Assembly: GCA_037783545.1 (NCBI GenBank)
Contig: JBBELK010000936.1
Coordinates: 1-64,000, forward strand
DNA from: Henricia sp. BOLD:AAB3569
Lineage: Eukaryota > Echinodermata > Asteroidea > Spinulosida > Echinasteridae
Direction: 5' to 3'
Length of the DNA stretch: 64,000 bases
Shown: piece after piece, positions 54,567 through 64,000 of the stretch
Numbering within the stretch: the stretch's first letter is position 1
Layout of the letters: every line of letters begins with the position of its first letter
The notes under the pieces: model-generated
Database searches by the model: none
Seen by the model: the letters and a program-made list of their open reading frames with translations, nothing else
Told to the model about the DNA's origin: nothing
Made by a program: the position numbers and the translations under genes

Positions 54567-56276
54567 GTAAAGCTGTTAAACTTGAGGGAAAATTATCAAA
54601 TTTGCGGGAATTTTTGCCCATCGGTGTAGGCAGTTGATAATTCGACCTTCTTTGGGTAAATATTACCCAATATTACCCAGTTTGTTTTTTTAGTGTCGCT
54701 ATAATATTAACATATCTGGTTTCCGGATTCCGGAACTCGTTATATAGATAACGTCGAAATCGACCATAAACATCGGATATCGAATATAAACATGGGATAG
54801 GGTGTATTTGCTTTAGGGCATTTTAACATGGGTTGACATTTAACAAAGTTCCCTATTATATTATAACAAGTACCTACTTTATTAGAGGGGTAACTAATTA
54901 ACTATAGACAAATGTATCTCGAGAAATTGACTAGGTGAGAAAAAAAAATTACTTAAGTTTTCACAATATAGGAATATCAACTGAGCGATTGTGCATGCAA
55001 TATATTGCCTTAATTGGTTGTGGACATGTTACGCCCCAATGGTCCCAATTTATTGTTAAAGGTTTTGTGAAATGCAAATTATCAACCAGCTGGTTTTATA
55101 CACAAATCGAAGGATCAAACTGCTTCAGACAAAGGGGAAAACTCAAATTTGTTTTTATTTCAGAAAGAAGTGACCTTTTCATACTTCAAAATTTTCTTGA
55201 CAGGTGAGGGCGCTGTTTATTGCTAGTCAATGAAGGGAACCCACAGTTGAAAAACAAAGAAAGAACATTACATTCCAAACAGTAACAGTAGCACACTGAT
55301 CCATTTTTTACTATAACAAAATTATGCAACTGTTTACCAATGTTCCTTTTCTATACATTTGCATCAAAATATCACAATTTAGCCCCCGTTTGTATGAAAT
55401 TTAAGATCCACATGCAAGTGACTATAGGATAAGAGAGCTACTCTCTAAATGGAAAAGAGTGAAAAACCTTGTTCTCCAAAAGAGTGAATCCCTTATAAAA
55501 CCACTTCGAAAGAGTGAAAAATCACTCTAAAAAGAATGAAAATTACTTTAAAAGAAAAGCCATATAAAGGACAACTTTTTGAAGAGCGAGTTTTTCCCTC
55601 TTTTGCATTTAGAGCGTACAGGAACGAAGCTGGGAAGAATCTCGACCAGCCTGGGGACAAGGATGTAGTCTGGTACCCTTTCAATCAGCAATGTACTTTT
55701 TACAAAACGTTTTTTTCCACTGGCGATCGTGTTGTCACATTACAAGGTGCATTCTATACCCTTACACGTTGTACAAAGGGCCCACAAGATATATTCGAAA
55801 ATTCGCTTGAACCCAAAGAATGTTGTTAATTTTCTGAAAAATTTAGATCCCAATTAGGGTTTGTTTTCCCCTTACGTAACTTGGTTAGCAATATATACTC
55901 AGTGCTTCCCGGAGAAAATCCGACAGAAACCTCCAGTTATGTGAGACATGAAAGCACTATCACTCAAAACATGAAAGTACAATGATTTGTATAGGCTCAT
56001 TGTGTCTGATTTGGGCAGTACATTTCGAGTTCCTGGTATACACAATCATGTATGCACAATATTTACAAACAAGGTACGAGTGTCTGAAATCGTCTGACAA
56101 AGCACGCATGAATAATAAAAACCTAAAGGTCGCTGCTAACGTACTCAATTGTTGCTGGTATAGTGCATGGTATAACAGTGTACAAAAAGAATGGGAATGT
56201 CTGGCTTTTTAAAAACGGTATTACACAAGCGGTTCTTTGTAAATCGGGCCAACTATAAGTATATCATACAACGTTT
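54567..56276. other. Unrecognised, with AAGAGTGAAA repeats at 55437-55550
   Basis: Five or more AAAGAGTGAAAA-like units and ACTCTCTAAA at about 55440 look like one subterminal array of a DNA element whose other end I could not find. A 97-codon plus frame at 55536-55829 has no known motif. Confidence 0.4.
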
Positions 56277-56580
56277 TAAAGGAGCGTATCCAGATCACAT
56301 TTTTGAGCCCCCATTTTTTCCATGGGTATGGAGATTTTGATTCTATATCATTTTTTCCCATTACCATTCTGAAATTTCGCGCTCTCATTCCGTATATTTT
56401 CAAAGATATCGTAAAAAAAAAACATCGATGTTTTGTAAACTAATTTTAATTTATTCTATCCATAAAGCAGTGCATTGATCACACCAACCTTTTTTTCTTG
56501 CCACGGAATGCATTTTAGGGAGGTATATGATTGTTAGGTTACGAAATCCATTTTATGGAAAATATACCCATATGGCCTAT
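56277..56580 (+). repeat. Dispersed repeat R3 (copy 2)
   Basis: It matches 23573-23900 over TTTAAAGGAGCGTATCCAGA, CATTACCATTCTGAAATTTC and CACACCAACCTTTTTTTCT. Confidence 0.8.
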
Positions 56581-56711
56581 GCTGGTATGAGCTTGGTATA
56601 GAAACACGTCGTGCATGATGCAGAGTCACTTTTTACAGTGTAGCACATATATCATGGCGCTTCGCATTATTACCCCTGGCCATTTGGCTCTTCGTAGCAT
56701 TCCTTGCGTTA

Positions 56712-57300
56712 ATTTATTTATTTTATTTATTTCATTTTCCGGGATATAAAAATTACTGAATTACAGACAAAACAAAAACTGGAAACAGAACAGAAAACAG
56801 TACCCAAATAGCTCCCGTAGGATTGCCCAAAAGAAACAAGTTTCTATCGAGGGGCTCTCCAAACTAATTGGATAATACATTTAAGGATAAATACATTTAA
56901 GGATAAATACATTTAATAAAAATATTTACAAAATATTTACAAAATTAATAAATTACTCAAAATAAAATACAAAACCACAACACATGTATATCCAAATAAC
57001 AATTTTTTTGAAAACTGTAATCAAGTGATAAAATGATAAAATGAAAGTTGGCACATGCTGTTCAAGAGAGAGAAATGTTAAGCTGAAATGTCAATACAGT
57101 CTTGTGAGATCCTTGATGCCATCACTCACATTTAATAATCAGTGGGTGATGGGATCACCGACCTCTTGACTGTACAGACAAAAGGGTATAGTCATACAGA
57201 AAAACAGAGAAAAACAAAACAACTAAACAAAACAAAAACAAAATCATTAACATTCCCACTCGGCTCCCTCGGGAGAATGCAGCCCTGGCTGGCCGCCCGT
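56712..57300 (-). mobile_element. Probable LINE 3' region
   Basis: A TTTATTTATTTTATTTATTT run at the left would be the tail of a minus-strand LINE. The interior has A-rich direct repeats (ACATTTAAGGATAAAT, twice) and no RT motif. The right limit is uncertain. Confidence 0.4.
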
Positions 57301-57404
57301 TGAGCGCTCATGAACTAATCACACCCAACACCTTCTGTACCCATTTACTCCTGAGTGGAAAAAGGCAATTTATGACAAACGTGGATTGCCAAAGAGAAAG
57401 GCCT

Positions 57405-57636
57405 TGGGCTAATTTCATAAAGCTGTTTTGCAGAAAACAAATATATTTGTTTTATCCAAAATGTATTTGCTTTGCAAAAATGTGTTAGAAAATGTGTACT
57501 TTTTGACTGGTGTATGCTACTCTTGCTAAGAACACGGGTTGACATACAATTTTGACTGCTAACCCATTTTTACAAAGCAACTATATTTTGGATTAAACAA
57601 CATTTTCTGCTAAACAGGTTTTTGAAATTGGCCCCT
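57405..57636. mobile_element. MITE with GGGGCCAATTTCA ends (copy 2)
   Basis: GGGCTAATTTCATAAAGCTG with TTTTGCAGAAAAC on the left mirrors TTTTCTGCTAAACAGG with GAAATTGGCCCCT on the right. Confidence 0.8.
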
Positions 57637-57711
57637 GGTTCGTTGAGAACCCACGACCTGTAAAATTAACCAAGGTCTGAGTTCGATTCGCTAGACCATG
57701 CAGACATGATA

Positions 57712-58514
57712 CTTTAAAGGTACACACCGGCTTCGTTGGGCTATTTTGGGCCCGAAATTGGCCCATACAAGATTCTGAATGCCCTTCCGAAATAAACTGA
57801 ACATATCCTGAAAAGAAACCACGGAATTTTGCCGTTTTTTGAGCAATTTTCAAAAAACAGAGGTCACGTGACTTTTCGGAACCAGATTCTGGTTCCAAAA
57901 AGTCACATGGTCTTGCGAATTAGTTTTGTGTCCAGTCGCATGAAAGTTGCTTACTGCAGAACTGCACCAAATTCAACTCTGATTTTTCCCTAATCTTTAT
58001 AAGTAATTGACAAAAGAGAGACTATTTATACAGGTATGAAACAAAAGTGAACATAAGTATGAAAATTCGAACATAAATGTTTGTTTCGAGAGTCCGGAGA
58101 ATGGGACTCGGCGAGCGCGTGCTAGTATGGCAAACTACGGTAGAGTGTAGGATATTTGCCCCGCGCAGCACGGCAAATATCCCGAGTGCACACACGGCAG
58201 GTCGGTTGCTCCGGTGTACGTTCGTGAAGAAAAAACGTGATGCTAACTTCTCCACAGAAAACGGAAATTCCTAATCGGTCGTCCGGGCTGTCCAGTGAAA
58301 TCGTGGAGATATCCCGAGTAGGACAATAGCGAATCGTTTGTGACAAAGTCGTGAAGCTCGCGCGTAGTTGCAACGGCTGGTAAAGCGTATAACCCGTCTC
58401 TTGACCGTTTTTGTTAATTTTGATGATTTATTTTCAAAACGACCATCAAAAAAGTATTGTCAATGTTGCTACATCACTAAATCATGTGAACAGTAGGCTG
58501 GTGTGTACCTTTAA
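57712..58514. mobile_element. Element with CTTTAAAGGTACACACC ends
   Basis: The left end CTTTAAAGGTACACACC is mirrored by GGTGTGTACCTTTAAG at 58499-58514. A hairpin (GTGACTTTTCGGAACCAGA with its inverse) lies at about 57867-57906. No transposase was recognised in it, so it would be non-autonomous. Confidence 0.6.
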
Positions 58515-58555
58515 GCGTGCATGCGCCGGATATGCATAAAGGTTTCAATGTATCC

Positions 58556-58842
58556 TACACTGTTCAAAATATGGGGTGCAGAATCTTACGGATCCAATCT
58601 CCAATTTTACGGATCCAATCTCCAATTTTGATGTTGGAAGCAAACATGGCACGTTTCGGACAATATCGGTTTACCAAACATCGGTGTTTTTGACAATATC
58701 TTTGGAAAATATATAAACCCACAGCAGGAAATTTTACATCGATGACGAAAAGCATACGACATGACATAATCAAAGTGTCAACATCTATGGGGTAGGTGGG
58801 TTTTTAATTTTATTTTTGTGATCTGAAAACGCTCCTTTAAAG
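58556..58842 (-). repeat. Dispersed repeat R3 (copy 3)
   Basis: It is the inverse of the family: it ends TGATCTGAAAACGCTCCTTT at the right. A two-copy TACGGATCCAATCTCCAATT unit is near 58589-58630. Confidence 0.7.
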
Positions 58843-58845
58843 GGC

Positions 58846-59564
58846 CCATGATTAGGGATTTTTATGAAACTACTCTACTCAGTTACAGTCATAAAAATCA
58901 TATTTGGATCTTGTTTGGGGGGTTATAACAAAGGACTTTAGTTTTTATGCGGATCCAGGATCCAGGGGCGGATCCAGGATTTTTCACCAGGGAGGGGTTT
59001 TTCCAGTGCGAGTGCCGATGAAAAAAATACAATTTTGTAAAAAATACAATCTTGGTTCCAATTTGGAGGGAGGGTAGTCAGTCATATCGGCTTATTGCGG
59101 ACAGGTAGACGCACAAAATGCATTCAATATTTTTTAAAAAATAATATGATTATTGAATATTCATGAGCAAGGCAAACACAGGAAAATTACATTCATCTAT
59201 GCACAAAATATTCCACTTTTTTCTGAAACTTGCTGAAACTTTTGTAATCCATGGCAGTTTGAGTTTGTTTTACATTTTTCCTGTTGTTAGCCATGAGAAA
59301 ACTGAAGGTGGAAACGACAGCAATTTGCCACAACTTCAGTATTATGTTTTCTCTTTACTTTTTCCTTGTCTTCCTGAAGTGATGCACCACAAACAGCGCC
59401 CTCTTTCTGCGATTTACTGCAATAAAATCTTCAAAGTTGAAAAAGGCTACCTTTCATTGATTTTACATCAACACGAACAACAGTCTTATCTTGCTAAACA
59501 AGTAATCCATCATATGCAGCAGAGACTAGGCATAAAGTTGTTTAGCATGTTATGCGCCCTTTAA
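58846..59564 (+). repeat. Dispersed repeat R4 with an internal insertion
   Basis: R4 blocks at both ends (AAAGGGCCCATGATTAGGG; GCCCTCTTTCTGCGATTTAC; TTATGCGCCCTTTAA) are separated by about 200 extra bases at 58952-59155. These include GGGGCGGATCCAGGATTTTT, a hAT-like end. The 133-codon frame at 59163 is within the repeat. Confidence 0.7.
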
Positions 59565-60282
59565 TGTCCGTTGACCCATGGATGGTTGACCTAAGTTATC
59601 CATTTATTTAACAGCAACTCTTTGTAAATGTTTGGTTCTTGCCAACGTATAAACAACTCACTTTTAAGTCCTACACTTTTCGAGGACAGTTTTTGTAGCC
59701 AACAATGAACAAACGAACGGATTATTTGGGTTTTACAAAAGAGGCTTTCATGGCAGAACTGCTAGCCGGCAACCACTTTATGCTGGATCAAGGCCAAATT
59801 AGTACATGCATGCAGTGTAACATAAATGCACAATATAGGCCTATACATCGTGTACATATACTGTACTTATAAAACTGCTCTGTATCTACCCATTGCTGCT
59901 AGTTCCAAGAAACAAAAGACACTGTGCGAAACAAGCGGAACTCCTATTATGGTACAAAGAACAAGAAATATGGCCCAAAGCGAAAAGGGGATACTAAGAA
60001 TGGACGACAATTACAGCAATAGCTTTGCGGTATGGGCGTCGCCATTTTGTCTGAAAACTATAGGCGAAAATGACCTATCTGTGTATACAATTTTGTTTCT
60101 GTATAAGGTCATATGAATGCAAGTGATGGATTTGCAATTGGTACCAAAAATAAAATGTAGGCCCTATATAGAGTATTGTATGGTATCAAATGTATGCGCC
60201 TGTGGTTTCGCACAGTAACCATTTTTACAACTGTTTCGATTTTTCGTTAATATATAAATGTTAATTGGTGTAAGCACTAAAA
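59565..60282. other. Unrecognised sequence
   Basis: Nothing identified. Confidence 0.4.
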
Positions 60283-60575
60283 TGGGTGGTCGTGTTGGCG
60301 TAGTGGTTCTTTCCTCGCCTTTCACCTCTGGCGTCCCGGGTTCGAATCCGGGGCGTGTATGTGGATTGGGTTTGCAGTTCCTACTTGACCGCGTGGGTTT
60401 CCCCCCCGGATTTCTCTGGGGGTTTTCCTCCCACTTCTAAAACTGCAACTCCTTCTTCGTCATCTCAAGTTGATAATAAAGTACAGTACGTTAAAGCTAA
60501 ACCGTATAGATGATGGCATAAAGGGCCTTAGTTGCCGAATATGCCATAAATTAACAACAATAACAGCATTAGATG
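60283..60575 (+). mobile_element. tRNA-derived SINE (uninterrupted relative of 40190-40680)
   Basis: The head has GTTGGCGTAGTGG (A box) and GGGTTCGAATCCGG (B box). The body with TGTATGTGGATTGGGTT and CCCACTTCTAAAACTGCAAC leads to TTGATAATAAAGTACAGTAC. The sequence then runs through GTTAAAGCTAAACCGTAT without a break. Confidence 0.85.
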
Positions 60576-60864
60576 AAGTAGCATTGTTTGAAGTAGTTTG
60601 AAGCAAGTTCTGATGCTGAAAGATTTTTTTCGAGATTGGATACTTCAAAATACTAAGGGTTTTTAAATGTGTGTAAACTGTGTATGAATACAGCCTATGA
60701 ATACAGCCTATACCACACCAGCGCTTTTTGTAGATATGCATGAGACAACAACAGCAACATTATGCGCTACTGCATGGTAAATGTTATTACATGGGTATTA
60801 CGTCCAAGGCAAATTATGCTGGTAGAGTTCACTGAATTAAAATCTCGCCACTAAGAATTACATA

Positions 60865-61225
60865 TACAGTGTATGTTCACCATTTGCAGTTACCAACAAT
60901 TTTACTTCACGAGTTGAAGTGTTGGTAGCAATGGTAACAAACACCACATGATTTTTTTGTCCGTGTAAAATGGTACTACGTCTGTACCTTTCTGAGAAAA
61001 TTTGCCAACCGAAGGTCTTCCGACAATTTTTACCATTTATTGATAAAAAAACCATGCATGGATATTTCAGGTTTTCTGCAGTATTACTTCATCTATGTGG
61101 CTGAAATTTCTACAATTAAGTTAATTTTATCATCATACGCTTTTAGTCACGGGCGGACACAACGCCGTTTTTAACAGTTTACCAATCATGTACATGTGTA
61201 CTCTTTAAACTTGGAACATATTTCT
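60865..61225 (+). repeat. Dispersed repeat R1
   Basis: It shows CCATTTGCAGTTACCAACAA, TTCACGAGTTGAAGTG, GGTAACAAACACCACATGAT and AGGTTTTCTGCAGTATTACT in family order. Confidence 0.85.
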
Positions 61226-63739
61226 GGTTTTGGTCGCAAAAACAGGCCCAGCATTAGTTTTAGAGTACATGTAACTGGTCAGCTGACTTGAATAACACAA
61301 AAGGCACAGTAAATGCCACAGATCAGACTGCAACTTGGTGCCAACGGTGTGGCTGGAGTTCCGGTTAAATATTTGTTATATCAGAAAAATTCTGACGATG
61401 ATGGTTAGTGTGTATGATGTTACCACAATAATGAATAAGACAATTTCGCAATTACATTTGCATGGGAGCAACGATTTGGAACCACAGCCAGGCGGTAAAA
61501 CAACATCCTTTAATCTTTACATGCAGACCAGTAGCAAAATCCTACTGAATATACCGAAAAATGCCGATCGTCATTTTATTCTGCGAATTCTATTCACAGT
61601 TTTCAGTCATTCACTGGTTTTGCATATGACACGCTACAAGTGCATAAGTGGGCCTACATGTAATTCGTCAAAAACATGTTTGTATTTTTTTAAATGTATT
61701 TGATCGTCATTACAGTACTTAAAAGATACAATAGCCGAAACCGGAAATGGATTTTCTTGCATGGCAACATTTGTACTGATTTACTAAATCGTGTATACAC
61801 TATTTTCTCATAGGCACATGTTTGAATATGAAAATAGTGCGTGCCACGTCTTCACAACGTGCGGTGCATGAAAAGCAACTCATACAGTGCACAGATAAGC
61901 TTATGCATTCCAAGGGTTTATTAATTTTGTGGCTTCATATACGGAAGCTTAATTGCAAAAAGAACAAACCGCACATGTACCATTAACGAACTGCGTGCAG
62001 GTGACGTGAAGCGCGTGCGACTGTCAATCAATTGACATCAATTCAAACATATGAAACACCATGAAAGGCGCCATTACAACTGCTATCTTCAACAGATAAG
62101 CGTAATGAGCGAAGCCGACGGCTTTTCGCGCGTATACTGATATCACGTTGTCATGTCACGGAGAGATACTCGCAATCGCAGAAAATAGATAGCTACCTCT
62201 GGCTATCACGGCGAAGGGGTGTTCGCGAGTCGTATTATGCGCGGCCAGGCAGCATGAAATGTAAATACTGCGTATACACTACGGGCACAGCGGGCTCAAT
62301 GTGCATGCACTCTGCGGACAGAATGCGCATTTTAATATCGGGATTTATAGGTCATGCATAACAAGGGTATTCGATTCATCGAGTAAAGGACCTCCATAAT
62401 TCTTTGCTTTGCCTGGCTGTGTAAAGTCGACAGAGCTTGGGGACTCGTTGCAAAATGACGAAGCTACACTTTAGGCTGACATTTGTAAACCGGTGCCGTG
62501 TTATTTCTGCCATTTTGTGCACCCTCTTGCGCTGAGCCAAACAGGCCAATCGCATTCCGACTGCTGTATCCTGACAACTCTGTGGCATGTGTGGCATTCC
62601 CGCAACCCACTGCGCCGGGCCGTTGTATTATGTATGCAGGCAAAATATGAAAATATACCACAGATGGGAAATTACACAAGCACTCTCAACAATACACCAG
62701 CATGCTTATTATGATCATATCTTGCTGGGTGAATATTGTGTGTGTGCAGTGCTTGGAGAATAGCCCAGCCCCCAGGGCTTAAGTCGCGATGCAATCATCG
62801 TATGCATCCTCTTTCTATCTGTTAGTACAACAAATGGCGAGCCGGCCATCAAAGATCTTGTCACAGTTAATATTCCGAACAGATGTACATGATCCCGCGA
62901 TGATACTGTAATGAGATGTGTTATGTTCCGATGACGTTGTACATGTCAAATATTACCGGTTCGACAGACACACTCATTGTGTGTATAATAACACACATCC
63001 ATTACCCGCTGTGCTTCTATGTTATGGGTGAAACGGTTGTTTTGTGGTCGTGAAGCTAGCGCCATGTTGAAGCAGGTATTTTGAAGGCGTTCATAACTCC
63101 AGGATAGCGTTGACCACTGCATGCATGTTTCAACGTAGTTATTCCACGTGTTGTATCACTTTCCATTGAGAGAGAACAAATTATGATGGGGCATGTCAAA
63201 TTGATGGAATCCAGGACCATTTATACAAACGAAGTCGACAGCAGCAAAAAACGTTTGGTGAAGATGCAAACAACCTACTTACACCATGGAGGAAGAAACA
63301 AAATTCCTCCATGCTTACACTTAACCATAACTATCTTGAATTATCCAATACAAATTCGGGTTAATTAATAAACACCCTTACTGTGGAGGACTAATGAATT
63401 TTAAACAATTATTTAAAATATTTCAGCATTAGCATGCTAACATGGATAGCTATAGCAAACCGGTAAGGGAAAGTTAATTCGGTTATGTATCCGTGAACAG
63501 ACTAAGTTTCAGGGAGTGGAGAAATTATACCGTTTGATTTTGGAAACTGGTCTTTCCAAAACCAGGTCATGTATACACTGTTTAACAGTGTCCGAGTGAT
63601 TTGTAAGTTTTCAGTTGTCATGTGGTAATGACAGATGTGTATTAAACATGACGTAAAGTGGTGTAAACGAGATTCGTGAAGTGGTGACGGTATCCTTTTG
63701 CATATATGTAATCACTAAATTTAAAGGGGGGTACATTAC
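61226..63739. other. Intron next to the S1 exon, nothing recognised
   Basis: This 2.5-kb stretch is unusually free of identifiable repeats. A plus frame of 122 codons at 61335-61703 and frames near 62376-62714 have no recognisable motif. Confidence 0.4.
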
Positions 63740-64000
63740 CTTGCTGTAAAAGAACCAGGATAGCTCCGTTTCCACGATCATAACAACAATTCCAAACATA
63801 GCAATAACAAGGGCATAGTCACTGAGTCGTTTACGTCTCTCAAAGAGCGATCGTCTCAGGCCCAATCTATAGCCCGTGTTGGCATGACTGTAGTGGGTTT
63901 TCTTTATGCCGCTACCGCTGGATTTTCGGCTGGATCCCTCGGTCGCTCCGTTGCCTTTGTTCATATCCTCTACCACCGAGGAGCGGGCCTGCGACCGCTC
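63740..64000 (-). CDS. KCNN: SK/KCNN channel, exon with the N-terminal end and S1 (partial)
   Basis: The frame is open from the right edge, so 87 codons are visible and the true start lies outside the window. A polar cytoplasmic stretch rich in Ser, Gly and Lys (around [18 protein letters not shown]) leads into the conserved [20 protein letters not shown]. The S1 helix [18 protein letters not shown] and FYSK follow. The donor on the minus strand is CAAG/GTAATG immediately after 63740, in phase 0, matching the phase-0 S2 exon. The frame remains open to 63611 in the intron but that extension is not conserved. The [14 protein letters not shown] and ETELSW motifs are diagnostic of SK channels, and intermediate-conductance KCNN4 differs here. 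Confidence 0.95.

Noticed and set aside
59163-59564. 133-codon plus-strand frame
   Set aside because: It lies wholly inside dispersed repeat R4 and is not open in other copies.
63611-63739. Extension of the S1 exon frame past FYSK
   Set aside because: The canonical donor CAAG/GTAATG and the in-frame S2 exon show that this is intron read-through.

Overview
This is animal nuclear DNA: AT-rich, dense in transposable elements, with short exons, canonical GT-AG splice sites and no operon-like packing. The repeats (tRNA-derived SINEs, CR1/L2-like LINE tails, Tc1/mariner, hAT and palindromic MITEs) and the strong excess of the octamers TAGGCCTA and TACATGTA suggest a marine deuterostome invertebrate, most likely an echinoderm. 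That assignment is inference.

One host gene spans the window on the minus strand: a small-conductance calcium-activated potassium channel (SK/KCNN). Three coding exons are visible. The first, at 63740-64000, runs off the right edge and holds the end of the cytoplasmic N-terminus and S1. The second, at 35533-35628, is 96 bp and holds S2. The third, at 1715-2133, is 419 bp and holds S3, S4, the S4-S5 linker and S5. They join in frame (phases 0, 0, then 2) and are separated by introns of 28.1 kb and 33.4 kb. The pore, S6 and the calmodulin-binding region must lie left of the window. Everything else is intronic.

Layout from left to right. 1-1.2 kb: 3' part of a LINE reverse transcriptase. 2-18 kb: many short palindromic elements, several nested, plus SINEs and two Sleeping-Beauty-like or Tc1-like relics. 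19-22.6 kb: poly-C/poly-G pair, a GC-rich inverted-repeat element and a GTGCGCA minisatellite. 24.3-27.9 kb: near-perfect 1.74-kb tandem duplication starting in a poly-G tract. 29.9-31.4 kb: CCTGTGGTA-rich domain with about 41 copies of a 16-bp minisatellite. 32-35 kb: Harbinger-like MITE, GC-rich block and a possible cassette exon. 36-42 kb: foldback elements and a SINE carrying another insertion with 13-bp target-site duplications. 42-46.5 kb: broken Tc1 transposase, then a LINE split by a 2.48-kb TA-flanked element that itself contains a foldback element. 47.8-53 kb: mariner-like remnant and several multi-level insertions. 53-61 kb: further MITEs, SINEs and dispersed repeats.

Four unnamed dispersed families recur and are labelled here R1 (about 350 bp, at least 15 full or partial copies, core CACGAGTTGACAAG), R2 (core CTGTGTCCATGC), R3 (core AAAGGAGCGT) and R4 (about 450-530 bp, starting near AAAGGGCC). 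I found no CRISPR array, no convincing functional tRNA or rRNA gene and no second intact host gene. The most informative content is the set of nested insertions, where an interrupted repeat can be compared with uninterrupted copies to define element ends and relative age.
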